Shown piece after piece: positions 46,636 to 54,783 of a DNA stretch of 64,000 bases. Under the pieces are notes generated by a model. The model ran no database searches, was not told the DNA's origin, and saw only the letters and a list, made by a program, of their open reading frames with translations. The translations under genes and the position numbers were made by a program. The stretch is from contig NZ_WHZV01000009.1 in the NCBI RefSeq assembly GCF_010667645.1, positions 31,910 through 95,909 of the forward strand. The letters run 5' to 3'. Within the stretch, counting starts at the first letter, position 1, and each line of letters starts with the position of its first letter. This stretch comes from Bifidobacterium platyrrhinorum. Its GTDB lineage: Bacteria > Actinomycetota > Actinomycetes > Actinomycetales > Bifidobacteriaceae.

Positions 46636-48777
46636 ATGGAGAATCCGATGTCGCATCAGGACGATGTCAAGGCGATCATCACCGCCGTCGGTGGTGCCGC
46701 CAACGTCAAGTCGTTGACGCACTGCGCCACCCGACTGCGTTTCGAGCTCAAGGACGGGGGCAAGGTCGACCAGGCCTCGCTCGACGCCAACAAGACCGTG
46801 CTGGGCGGCGTGCCCCAGTCCGGCGACCGCTACCAGGTCGTCATCGGCGGCCAGGTCGCCACCGTGTACGACGAGATCATGCACCTGCCCGAGATGGCGG
46901 GCCTCGGCTCCGGCACCGTCGACGCCGACGACGCCGACGGCGAGATGAGCAACGCCGAGCTCAAGGCCGCGGCGCGCAACAAGGGCGTGCGCGGCAAGGT
47001 CGCCTGGCTCGACAACTTCTTCGAGTACCTGGCCGACTCCTTCCGCCCGATCCTGGGCGTCCTGCTCGGCGCGTCCATCATCATCGCGCTGGTCAACCTG
47101 TTCATCTCCCTGGGCGTCATCCCGAACGACGAGGCCAACACCGGCCTCATGTTCATCAAGGCCATCTGGAAGGGCGTGTTCTACTTCCTGCCCATCATGG
47201 TCGCCTTCAACGCCGCCAAGAAGCTCAAGGTGGACCCGTGGCTGGGCGGCGCCATCATGGCCGCGCTCATGACCCCGCAGTTCACCGCCCTGTCCGATAC
47301 CAAGACCTGGGGCGACGCCGTCCAGTGCGTGGAGAACACCACGCTGGGCACCTCCTCCTGCACCGCCACCGTGTTCGGCCTGCCGATGCAGCTGTCCGAC
47401 TACTCCGGCAACGTGTTCGTGCCGCTGATGATGGCCGCCGTGCTCGCCCTCGTCTACCACGGCCTGAAGAAGATCGTCCCCGAAAGCATCCAGCTCGTCT
47501 TCCTGCCGTTCTTCTCGATGATCATCGTCGGCGCCCTGACCGCCTTCATCATCGGCCCGCTGGGCGTGTGGGTCGGCAACGGCCTCGGCGTCGGCCTCGC
47601 CTGGATGAACGGCCACGCGCCCTTCATCTTCGCCATCGCGATCCCGCTGCTCTACCCGTTCCTGGTCCCGCTCGGCCTGCACTGGCCGCTCAACGCCCTC
47701 ATGCTCATGAACATCCAGTCGATGGGCTACGACTTCATCCAGGGCCCGATGGGCGTGTGGAACTTCGCCTGCTTCGGCACCACCGCCGGCGTGCTCGCCC
47801 TGTCCATCAAGGACCATGACGACCAGATGCGCCAGACCTCCATCGGCGCCCTCGCCGCCGGCCTGCTCGGTGGCGTCTCCGAGCCGAGCCTCTACGGCAT
47901 CCACCTGCGCTACAAGCTCATCTACTCCCGCATGCTGGTCGGCTGCGGCGTCGGCGGCGTCGTGATCGCCGTCCTCGGCTGGCTGTTCCCGGCCACCGTC
48001 GCCTCCGGCGAGACCGTGCACGGCGTGACCACCACCGCCTTCGCCTTCACCTCGCTGCTCACCATCCCGGTGTTCAACCAGATGTGGGTCTACGGCGTGT
48101 CCATCGCCGTGGCGTTCTTCCTGTCCATGTTCCTGGTCATCACCCTCGACTACCGCACCCCGGAGCAGAAGGCCGAGGTGAAGGCCCGCGTCGCCGCCGC
48201 CCGCAAGGCGAAGGCCAAGGCCGAAGGCGAGTCCGCCCCGGTCGCCGAGGCCGCCCCGGCCCCGGCCTCCGCCGAAACCGTGGCCCCGGCCGCCGCCGAG
48301 GCCCCGGCCGAGCCGGCCGCGCCGACCACCGAGGTGCTCGCCCCGGTCGACGGCCACGTCGTCTCCCTCGACGACGCCGGCGACCCGGTGTTCGCCTCCC
48401 GCGCCCTCGGCGAGGGCGTCGGCGTCCAGCCCGCGGCCTCCGTGGTCAAGGCCCCGGTCTCCGGCGTGCTGCAGACCGTCGCCGAGACCGGCCACGCGTT
48501 CGGTCTCAAGACCGACGACGGCGTCGAGGTGCTCGTGCACGTCGGCATCGACACGGTCAAGATGAACGGCGAGGGCTTCGCCGTGAACGTCGCCAAGGGC
48601 GACCGCGTCAACGCCGGTGACACGCTCGTGACCGTCGACTTTGATAAGGTCAAGGCGGCGGGCTACAGCACCACCACCCTGATGACGGTGCTCAACACCG
48701 CGATGCTCAAGGCGGTCACCCCGAAGACGGACGTGGACGTCAAGGCTGGTGACGCCGTCATCGCCATCGAGAAGTGA
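46636..48777 (+). CDS. PTS sugar transporter EIIBCA (glucose/beta-glucoside type)
   Basis: Imports and phosphorylates a hexose or glucoside. 713 residues in the order EIIB (about 1-90, phospho-Cys30 in THCATRLRF), EIIC (about 115-480, ten helices, with SEPSLYGIHLRYK) and, after an Ala/Glu/Pro linker, EIIA (about 570-713, phospho-His635 in LVHVGIDTVKMNGEGF). Domain order fits the Bgl/Scr-Glc superfamily; glucose is likely in bifidobacteria, which usually have one such system. ATG 46648 (MSHQDD), preceded by GGAGA, is an alternative start. Confidence 0.93.
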   Translation: MENPMSHQDDVKAIITAVGGAANVKSLTHCATRLRFELKDGGKVDQASLDANKTVLGGVPQSGDRYQVVIGGQVATVYDEIMHLPEMAGLGSGTVDADDADGEMSNAELKAAARNKGVRGKVAWLDNFFEYLADSFRPILGVLLGASIIIALVNLFISLGVIPNDEANTGLMFIKAIWKGVFYFLPIMVAFNAAKKLKVDPWLGGAIMAALMTPQFTALSDTKTWGDAVQCVENTTLGTSSCTATVFGLPMQLSDYSGNVFVPLMMAAVLALVYHGLKKIVPESIQLVFLPFFSMIIVGALTAFIIGPLGVWVGNGLGVGLAWMNGHAPFIFAIAIPLLYPFLVPLGLHWPLNALMLMNIQSMGYDFIQGPMGVWNFACFGTTAGVLALSIKDHDDQMRQTSIGALAAGLLGGVSEPSLYGIHLRYKLIYSRMLVGCGVGGVVIAVLGWLFPATVASGETVHGVTTTAFAFTSLLTIPVFNQMWVYGVSIAVAFFLSMFLVITLDYRTPEQKAEVKARVAAARKAKAKAEGESAPVAEAAPAPASAETVAPAAAEAPAEPAAPTTEVLAPVDGHVVSLDDAGDPVFASRALGEGVGVQPAASVVKAPVSGVLQTVAETGHAFGLKTDDGVEVLVHVGIDTVKMNGEGFAVNVAKGDRVNAGDTLVTVDFDKVKAAGYSTTTLMTVLNTAMLKAVTPKTDVDVKAGDAVIAIEK

Positions 48778-48823
48778 ATCCGGATTAGCGAATAGACCCG
48801 GATCGGATTTCCGGGAGGATGTC

Positions 48824-49657
48824 ATGGAAATACTTCGCGTCTTCAACAACAACGTCGTCCTGGCCAAGGACGGGAGGCGCGAAGTCATCCTCACCGGGCG
48901 GGGCCTCGGCTTCAAGGCCAAGCCCGGCATGACGGTCGACGCGGCCAAGGTGGCGCGGGTGTTCGTGCCCGCCGACGGCCGCGACCCCGACCACATGGCC
49001 CAGCTGCTGGGCGACATCCCCCCGGAGATCATCAAACTCGTCTCCGACGCCATGGACGAGATCGGGCTGGGCGGCGAGGCCGCGCAGGACCCCACGCTCG
49101 TCATGGCGCTCGCGGACCACGTATGCGGCGCACTGCGCCGCGTCAAAAACGGCATCCCCGCCATCGCGTACCCCCTCACCGAAGAGGTGCAGTCGCTGTA
49201 CGAGCGGGAATACTCGCAGGGATGCGCCCTGCTCGCGGCGCTCAACCGCCGTCTGGGCGGCGTGCTGCTGCCCAACGAGGGCGTGGCCTTCGCCCTGCAC
49301 CTGGTCAACGCCGGGTTCTCCACCGGGGACCTGTCGCACACGTATGCGATGACCGGCGTGATCCAACAGCTGCTGGCCGTCATCGAAAGCACGTACGGCA
49401 TCACGTTGGACGAGCATTCGGTCAACGTCGGCCGGTTCATCACGCATCTGCGCTACCTGTTCGTGCGCATCCACCAGCATGAGCAGCTCGACCGCGAACC
49501 CGAGGCGATCGTCACGTCGATCGTGCAGTCATACCCCCGGGCGGCCGACTGCGCCCGGCGCATCGCCGCGCTCATCGAACTGCGGCTCGGCACCACGCTC
49601 ACCGAGGACGAGATCGCCTACCTCACCCTGCACGTGGCGCGCGTGAGCGCCGCGTGA
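48824..49657 (+). CDS. BglG/LicT-family transcription antiterminator
   Basis: 277-residue RNA-binding regulator. N-terminal CAT domain (MEILRVFNNNVVLAKDGRRE, about 1-58), then PRD1 and PRD2 with candidate phospho-histidines in LADHVCGAL, NEGVAFALHLVNA, RFITHLRYL and IAYLTLHVARV. When dephosphorylated by the active PTS it should bind the RAT at 46464-46495 and let the operon be read. ATG 48824 is set by GGGAGGATGTC. It ends ten bases before the convergent lipid kinase gene. Confidence 0.93.
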   Translation: MEILRVFNNNVVLAKDGRREVILTGRGLGFKAKPGMTVDAAKVARVFVPADGRDPDHMAQLLGDIPPEIIKLVSDAMDEIGLGGEAAQDPTLVMALADHVCGALRRVKNGIPAIAYPLTEEVQSLYEREYSQGCALLAALNRRLGGVLLPNEGVAFALHLVNAGFSTGDLSHTYAMTGVIQQLLAVIESTYGITLDEHSVNVGRFITHLRYLFVRIHQHEQLDREPEAIVTSIVQSYPRAADCARRIAALIELRLGTTLTEDEIAYLTLHVARVSAA

Positions 49658-49666
49658 GCGGTCCCG

Positions 49667-50797
49667 TCAGACCCTGATCGGCTCCATCGTGCCCGTGGCG
49701 GACGGGTCCTGACGGGTGACCTCCGGCACGCGCACGATCAGCGCCTCGCGTTCCACATCGAAGCGGATGTGGCGCGTCTCCGGCAGCATGTCGCCGTCCA
49801 CCTGCGCCAGCGCGGTCTTCTCCAGCACCAGTTCGGCGCTCACGCCCTGGATCTGGTCGATCGTCGAATTCGTGGACAGCGGGTTCTGTTCCGCCTTGCC
49901 GGTGATCGTCTGGTGCACCACGTCGCCGAACAGGTTCGCCCATCCGATGATGCCGCCCGTCGTGTCGATGATCTCGAAATCGAGCAGGCCGTCGTTGAAC
50001 GAGGCGTTCGGCATCAGCGAGAACACCGGGATCTGGCCGCAGTTGCCGGCCATGAACGTGCGGAACACGAGACCGCGCGTCGAATGCGTGCTGCCGTCCG
50101 CGCTGGTGATCGTCACGTTCGCGCGGTACTTCGGGGCGAACAGGTTCTTCACGCCGCCCACGAAATACGCGAGCCAGCTGATGTTCTTCTTGAGTTCCGG
50201 ATCGGTGTCGTCGATCATCGCCGCATCGAAACCCACGCCCGCGATGATGAGGAAGGCGTGCCCGTGGTCCTCCTCCGGATGGTCGAGCAGCGTGAGACGC
50301 CCCATGTCCACGCGCCGCGAACCGTGCGACGTGGCCACGGTCAGCGCCGCGTCGATGTCGTCCACCGGAATGCCCATGTTGCGGGCGAACAGGTTGCCGG
50401 TGCCGATCGGCACGATGCCCAGCGCATGCCCGGTGCCGGACACGGCCGACGCGACCGTGCGCACCGTGCCGTCGCCGCCGACGGCGACCACCACGTCAGC
50501 GCCGTGCTCCAGCGCCTCGAGCGCGCAGGCGCGGCCGTCCTTGTCGAGCTGCGTGTCGATGTATTCGACCTCCGTAAGGCCCCTCGCCTCGCAGAACCGT
50601 TCGATATGCGCCCGTCGCGCCGCCGCCTGCGGCTTCGACGGGTTGATGATGAACGCGTAACGCACCTGGTCGTCATCACGTTCGACGAGCTTCTGCGCGA
50701 GACGGCGGCGACGGTAGGCGCGGAACGCGAACGCGGCCGCGACGAGGACGGCGACGACGCCAAGGACGACTGCAAGGATGATGGCGGCTGTGGGCAT
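49667..50797 (-). CDS. Diacylglycerol kinase-family lipid kinase
   Basis: 376 residues. An N-terminal membrane helix (AAIILAVVLGVVAVLVAAAF, 4-23) is followed by a catalytic domain with GGDGT at 107-111 and GIVPIGTGNLFARN near 127-140, typical of DagK/YegS/BmrU kinases. The C-terminal beta domain ends with the QVDGD motif. Likely recycles diacylglycerol or phosphorylates another lipid. CAGAAT (50805-50810, minus strand) ends seven bases before the ATG, hinting at a leaderless mRNA. Confidence 0.9.
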   Translation of the reverse strand: MPTAAIILAVVLGVVAVLVAAAFAFRAYRRRRLAQKLVERDDDQVRYAFIINPSKPQAAARRAHIERFCEARGLTEVEYIDTQLDKDGRACALEALEHGADVVVAVGGDGTVRTVASAVSGTGHALGIVPIGTGNLFARNMGIPVDDIDAALTVATSHGSRRVDMGRLTLLDHPEEDHGHAFLIIAGVGFDAAMIDDTDPELKKNISWLAYFVGGVKNLFAPKYRANVTITSADGSTHSTRGLVFRTFMAGNCGQIPVFSLMPNASFNDGLLDFEIIDTTGGIIGWANLFGDVVHQTITGKAEQNPLSTNSTIDQIQGVSAELVLEKTALAQVDGDMLPETRHIRFDVEREALIVRVPEVTRQDPSATGTMEPIRV

Positions 50798-50946
50798 AGT
50801 CCTTATTCTGCTCACTTCACGCCGGGATTCCCGCATCGCCACGAGATAATTGAACGATTCCTCTACGTTGGATGAACCGCAGGCGACGCGGGCGGCGGCG
50901 GACGGCGCGACCCCGCGTGTCGGCTTACGGCGGTAGGCTTGGCCGC

Positions 50947-52233
50947 ATGCTTGATATTCAATTCATTCGCGAACACGCCGATGTCGTCAAGGAATCCCAG
51001 CGCAAGCGCGGCGAGTCCGTCGAACTCGTCGACGAGGTGCTGCGTTCCGACGAGGCGCGTCGTTCCTCCCTCAAGGAGTTCGAGGCCGCCCGCGCCCAGC
51101 AGAAGGAGATCGGCAAGAAGGTCGCCGCCGCCCCGGCGGACGAGAAGGCCAGGCTGATCGCCGAGACCAAGGCCCTGTCCCAGAAGGTCGCCGAATACAA
51201 GGCCGCCGCGGACGCCGCCTCCGAGGAGTACACCACCGCGATGTGGAAGCTGTCCAACATCGTCGAGCCGGAGGCGCCGGAAGGCGGCGAGGACGATTAC
51301 GTCGTCGTCAAGAAGGTCGGCCAGATCCGCGACTTCGCGGCCGAGGGCTTCGAGCCGAAGGACCATCTGACCCTGGGCACCGAGGTCGCCGGCATCGACA
51401 TGCGCCGCGGCGTCAAGGTCGGCGGCTCCCGCTTCTACTTCCTGCGCGGCCAGGTCGCCCGCATGCAGATCGCGATGCTCACGATGGCCGTCGACCAGGC
51501 CGAGGAGCACGGCTTCACGCTCGCCATCACCCCGACGCTCGTGCGCCCCGAAGTGATGCGCGGCACCGGCTTCCTCAACTCCCACGCCGACGAGATCTAC
51601 CGTCTGCGCGAGCCCGACGACCAGTACCTCGTCGGCACCTCCGAGGTGGCGCTGGCCGGCATGCACGAGAACGAGATCCTCGACCTCGGCAACGGCCCGC
51701 TGCGCTACTGCGGCTGGAGCTCCTGCTACCGCCGCGAGGCGGGCGCCGCCGGCAAGGACACCTCCGGCATCATCCGCGTCCACCAGTTCGACAAGGTGGA
51801 GATGTTCGTCTACGCCAAGCAGGAGGACTCCTACGCGGAGCACCAGCACCTGCTCGAGATGGAGCAGGAGATGCTCGCCAAGGTCGAGGTGCCGTACCGC
51901 ATCATCGACACCGCCGCCGGCGACCTCGGCTCCTCCGCCGCCCGCAAGTTCGACTGCGAGGCCTGGGTGCCGACCCAGGGCCGCTACCGCGAGCTCACCT
52001 CCACCTCGAACTGCACCGAGTACCAGGCCCGCCGCCTCAACATCCGCGAGCGCACCGAGGACGGTTCCACCCGTCCGGTCTCCACGCTCAACGGCACGCT
52101 GGCCACCACCCGCTGGCTCGTCGCGATCCTCGAGAACCACCAGCAGAAGGACGGCTCCATCGAGATCCCGAAGGCCATGCGTCCCTACATGGGCGGCAAG
52201 GAGGTCATCGAGCCGACCAAGTGGGAGGCGTGA
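50947..52233 (+). CDS. serS: Seryl-tRNA synthetase
   Basis: Charges tRNA-Ser. 428 residues: N-terminal coiled-coil arm (about 30-100) that grips the long variable arm of tRNA-Ser, then the class II core with motif 2 (CYRREAGAAGKDTSGIIRVH) and motif 3 (LNGTLATTRWLVAILENHQ). TAGGCT lies seven bases before the ATG and no Shine-Dalgarno is seen, so a leaderless mRNA is likely. A tRNA-Ser gene lies 100 bases downstream. Confidence 0.97.
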   Translation: MLDIQFIREHADVVKESQRKRGESVELVDEVLRSDEARRSSLKEFEAARAQQKEIGKKVAAAPADEKARLIAETKALSQKVAEYKAAADAASEEYTTAMWKLSNIVEPEAPEGGEDDYVVVKKVGQIRDFAAEGFEPKDHLTLGTEVAGIDMRRGVKVGGSRFYFLRGQVARMQIAMLTMAVDQAEEHGFTLAITPTLVRPEVMRGTGFLNSHADEIYRLREPDDQYLVGTSEVALAGMHENEILDLGNGPLRYCGWSSCYRREAGAAGKDTSGIIRVHQFDKVEMFVYAKQEDSYAEHQHLLEMEQEMLAKVEVPYRIIDTAAGDLGSSAARKFDCEAWVPTQGRYRELTSTSNCTEYQARRLNIRERTEDGSTRPVSTLNGTLATTRWLVAILENHQQKDGSIEIPKAMRPYMGGKEVIEPTKWEA

Positions 52234-52265
52234 CGAAGTCCCGCCTGACGTGATCTGACGGCGGT

Positions 52266-52293
52266 GTGAGGTCATCCTCACCTTCTGTATAAT
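52266..52293 (+). promoter_or_regulatory. Promoter of tRNA-Ser(TGA) with overlapping dyad
   Basis: TATAAT at 52288-52293 is a perfect -10 box. The -35 region is covered by GTGAGG-TCAT-CCTCAC (52266-52281), a perfect 6-bp dyad; no good -35 hexamer is apparent. Confidence 0.6.
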
Positions 52294-52334
52294 TGAACAT
52301 CGCGTGTGTGGCCGAAACGGCGCGTGCGCGACAC

Positions 52335-52419
52335 GGACAGATGTCTGAGCGGTCTAAAGAGACGGTCTTGAAAACCGTTGGAGCGCAAGCTCCCGCGAGT
52401 TCGAATCTCGCTCTGTCCG
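52335..52419 (+). tRNA. tRNA-Ser(TGA)
   Basis: 85-base class II tRNA: acceptor GGACAGA/TCTGTCC, discriminator G, long variable arm (GGAGCGCAAGCTCC) and TTCGAAT T loop. Loop CTTGAAA gives anticodon TGA. CCA is not encoded. Confidence 0.95.
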
Positions 52420-52426
52420 CATGCAC

Positions 52427-52460
52427 GAAGGGTCCCGGGCCAATCGGTCCGGGACCCTTC
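52427..52460 (+). terminator. Hairpin after tRNA-Ser(TGA)
   Basis: Perfect 12-bp stem GAAGGGTCCCGG (52427-52438) with CCGGGACCCTTC (52449-52460), ten-base loop. The following sequence is not a clean T-run, so termination may be weak. Confidence 0.7.
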
Positions 52461-52481
52461 GCATAGTCCCTCTCCTTCTCC

Positions 52482-53225
52482 CTACACGAGGCGGCGGTCG
52501 GCGGCCCAGCGGGTGAGTTCGGTACGGTTCGACAGCTGCAGTTTGCGCAGCACGGCGCTCATGTGCGTCTCCACGGTCTTGATGGAGATGAACAGTTCGG
52601 CGGCGACCTCCTTGTACGTGTAGCCGCGTGCGATGAGACGCATCACCTCCTGCTCGCGGTTCGACAGCCGGTCGAGCTCCTCGTCGTGCACGGGCCGTTC
52701 GCCGGTGGCGAGCCCCTCCGCGCCGCCGCCCTGGAACACGGACAGTACGAATCCCGCCAGTTTCGGCGAGAATACCGCGTACCCCTCATGCACTTGCTTG
52801 ACCGACGAGATGAGGTCGGCGCCCGTGATCGTCTTGGTCACATAGCCGCGCGCGCCGGCGCGGATCACGGCGCCCACGTCCTGCGGCGAATCGGACACGG
52901 ACAGCGCGAGGAACACCGACCCGGGGGAGAGGCCCTTCGAACGCAGCAGGATCTCGGTGCCGCCTCCGCCCGCGCCGCCGGGCACGTGCACGTCGAGCAG
53001 CACCACGTCCGGCTTGGTCCGTGCGATCATCGCGATTGAACCGTCCACGTCCGCGCCCTGGCCGACGATGTCGAATTCGGTGCGCAACGTGGCGATCACG
53101 CCCGCGCGGAACATCTCGTGGTCGTCGACCACGGCCACGCGGATGCGCCCGCCGCCGGCCGTATCGTTCGCCGTCGCGTCATCGCGCGTCGCCGTCGCGT
53201 TCGTCTCCGTCATCGTGTCCATCAT
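52482..53225 (-). CDS. LuxR/NarL-type response regulator
   Basis: 247 residues. Receiver domain with acidic pocket Asp34/Asp35 and phospho-acceptor Asp78 (VVLLDVHVPG), conserved Thr/Ser and Lys (YVTKTITGADL), then a LuxR helix-turn-helix (DRLSNREQEVMRLIARGYTYKEVAAELFISIKTVETHMS). It overlaps the kinase stop codon (ATGATG at 53225-53220, minus strand) and is preceded by GGGAAGGA. Forms a two-component pair with the PspC-kinase; an unstructured N-terminal tail of 25 residues is unusual. Confidence 0.93.
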   Translation of the reverse strand: MMDTMTETNATATRDDATANDTAGGGRIRVAVVDDHEMFRAGVIATLRTEFDIVGQGADVDGSIAMIARTKPDVVLLDVHVPGGAGGGGTEILLRSKGLSPGSVFLALSVSDSPQDVGAVIRAGARGYVTKTITGADLISSVKQVHEGYAVFSPKLAGFVLSVFQGGGAEGLATGERPVHDEELDRLSNREQEVMRLIARGYTYKEVAAELFISIKTVETHMSAVLRKLQLSNRTELTRWAADRRLV

Positions 53226-54670
53226 TCCTTCCCGTCCTGCCGTGCCGCATCGCCGTCGGGCGTCGTGCGCCCGCCGCCGGCCGCGACCGGCATGTGCATG
53301 CGCACCTCCGTGCCCCACCCGGACCGCGACACGATCTCCACCGTACCGCCGCGCCGCCGGACACGCCCGATGATCGACTCGCGGATGCCGAGACGGTCCG
53401 GCGGGATCGCGTCCACGTCGAAACCGCCGCCGTGGTCGCGCACGTACACCTCGACCTGCCGCGCATCCGCCTCGCAGTAGACGGACACCGGTTCGCCGCC
53501 GTGCGTGACCGCGTTGACGAGCGCCTGCCGGGTCGCGTCGAGCAGCGCGTCGGTGGCGGCGCTCGGACGCGCGTCGCCGACGGTCACGACGTCGATGGCG
53601 CGGCCGTGGGAGTCCTCCACTTCGGCGGCGATCGCCTTCACGCCGGCGCTCACCGACCGGTCCGACGTGACGCGCTCCTGATACAGCCATTCGCGCAGCT
53701 CGCGCTCCTGGCCGCGCGCGAGCGTGAACACGGTGTCCGGTTCGGTGCTGTGCAGCTGGATGAGCGCCAGCGTCTGCAGCACGCCGTCATGCAGATGCGC
53801 GGTCATGTCGGCGCGCTCCTCCTCGCGTTCCTTCATCGCGCGTTCGGCCGTCACCGTGCGCAGCATGGCGCTCGCCCACGGCAGGATGGCGAGCACCACG
53901 CCGACGAGCAGCATGAACCCGGCGATGATGATGCGGCGGGGGAACGGCGTGCCCGAATACATGACGGTCGTCACGTACGCCACGTACGCGAGGAAGATGA
54001 GGACGAGGCCGGCGACCATCGTCGGGATACGCCCCTGTTTCGCGTCGAAGCGCGACCACGCGGCGATGAGGCCGCACGCGGCGAGCAGCAGCGGCATGAT
54101 GAGGTCGGCGTGGTTCGTCCCGCCCAACGCGACGCTCATGGCGACGAGCGCGAGTCCGACGCAGGCGACGAGCGTGGGCAACGGGATGCCACGGATCGCG
54201 GCGAGCGCGTTCTCCGTCGAACCGTGCATCGTCTCGGCGGCCGATTCGGCGCGCGTGCGGCCGGTCGCCGCGTCGCGGTTGCCGGAGGCGAGCGGCGCCT
54301 GCGCGACCGGCGTGACCTGTGACCGGGCGGCCGCCGCGGCGACCGGGTCGCCTGCGGGTGTGAACATCCACAGGAACAGGTAGGCGGCGACGCCGGCGCC
54401 CCACATGAACGTGAGCGCGACGAACGCGAGCCGCACCCAGGCGACGGACACCCCCAGATGCAGGGAGACCCCCTTGCATACGCCGGCGAGCATGCGGCCG
54501 CGCTTCGGGCGCATGAGCGGAAGCCGCGCCGGGCGCAGGGGAGGCGGGGGCGTCGGCGCGGCGCCGGGGAACGTGCCGGGCATCGCGCCGGGGAACGTGC
54601 CGGGAGCCGCGCCGGGGAACGTGCCGGGCATCGCCGTTCCCGGCGGCTGCGGGTTCATGGGTGAGGTCAT
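53222..54670 (-). CDS. Sensor histidine kinase with N-terminal PspC domain
   Basis: 482 residues. A Pro/Gly repeat tail (PGTFPGAA-type, 12-40) is followed by a PspC domain (KRGRMLAGVCKGVSLHLGVSVAWVRLAFV, about 55-105) with a membrane helix, then about five more helices, a dimerisation domain with likely phospho-His in TAHLHDGVLQTLALIQLH near 290, and a HATPase domain with VRDHGGGFD and GIRESI. It overlaps its response regulator. CACAAT lies six bases before the ATG. Divergent from a second PspC gene; an envelope-stress role is inferred. Confidence 0.92.
   Translation of the reverse strand: MTSPMNPQPPGTAMPGTFPGAAPGTFPGAMPGTFPGAAPTPPPPLRPARLPLMRPKRGRMLAGVCKGVSLHLGVSVAWVRLAFVALTFMWGAGVAAYLFLWMFTPAGDPVAAAAARSQVTPVAQAPLASGNRDAATGRTRAESAAETMHGSTENALAAIRGIPLPTLVACVGLALVAMSVALGGTNHADLIMPLLLAACGLIAAWSRFDAKQGRIPTMVAGLVLIFLAYVAYVTTVMYSGTPFPRRIIIAGFMLLVGVVLAILPWASAMLRTVTAERAMKEREEERADMTAHLHDGVLQTLALIQLHSTEPDTVFTLARGQERELREWLYQERVTSDRSVSAGVKAIAAEVEDSHGRAIDVVTVGDARPSAATDALLDATRQALVNAVTHGGEPVSVYCEADARQVEVYVRDHGGGFDVDAIPPDRLGIRESIIGRVRRRGGTVEIVSRSGWGTEVRMHMPVAAGGGRTTPDGDAARQDGKE
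54561..54632 (-). repeat. Three tandem 24-bp repeats in the kinase gene
   Basis: Units 54561-54584, 54585-54608 and 54609-54632; the first and third are identical and the middle differs in three bases. They encode the octapeptide PGTFPGAM/A at the N-terminus of the kinase and could vary in number between strains. Confidence 0.9.
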
Positions 54671-54783
54671 GCCTCCATTGTGCCCGCTTCGGGGTGGCGA
54701 ATGGGGATTCCTAGCCGGGGTTCAGGGAAGAATCAGGGGTTTCCCGGACGGCCGTGCAAGCGTGCGGCTGATGTAATGGAGGC

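Noticed and set aside
46588..49443. 951-codon minus-strand frame opposite the PTS and antiterminator genes
   Set aside because: Shadow of two well-recognised genes; no domain and no start signals.
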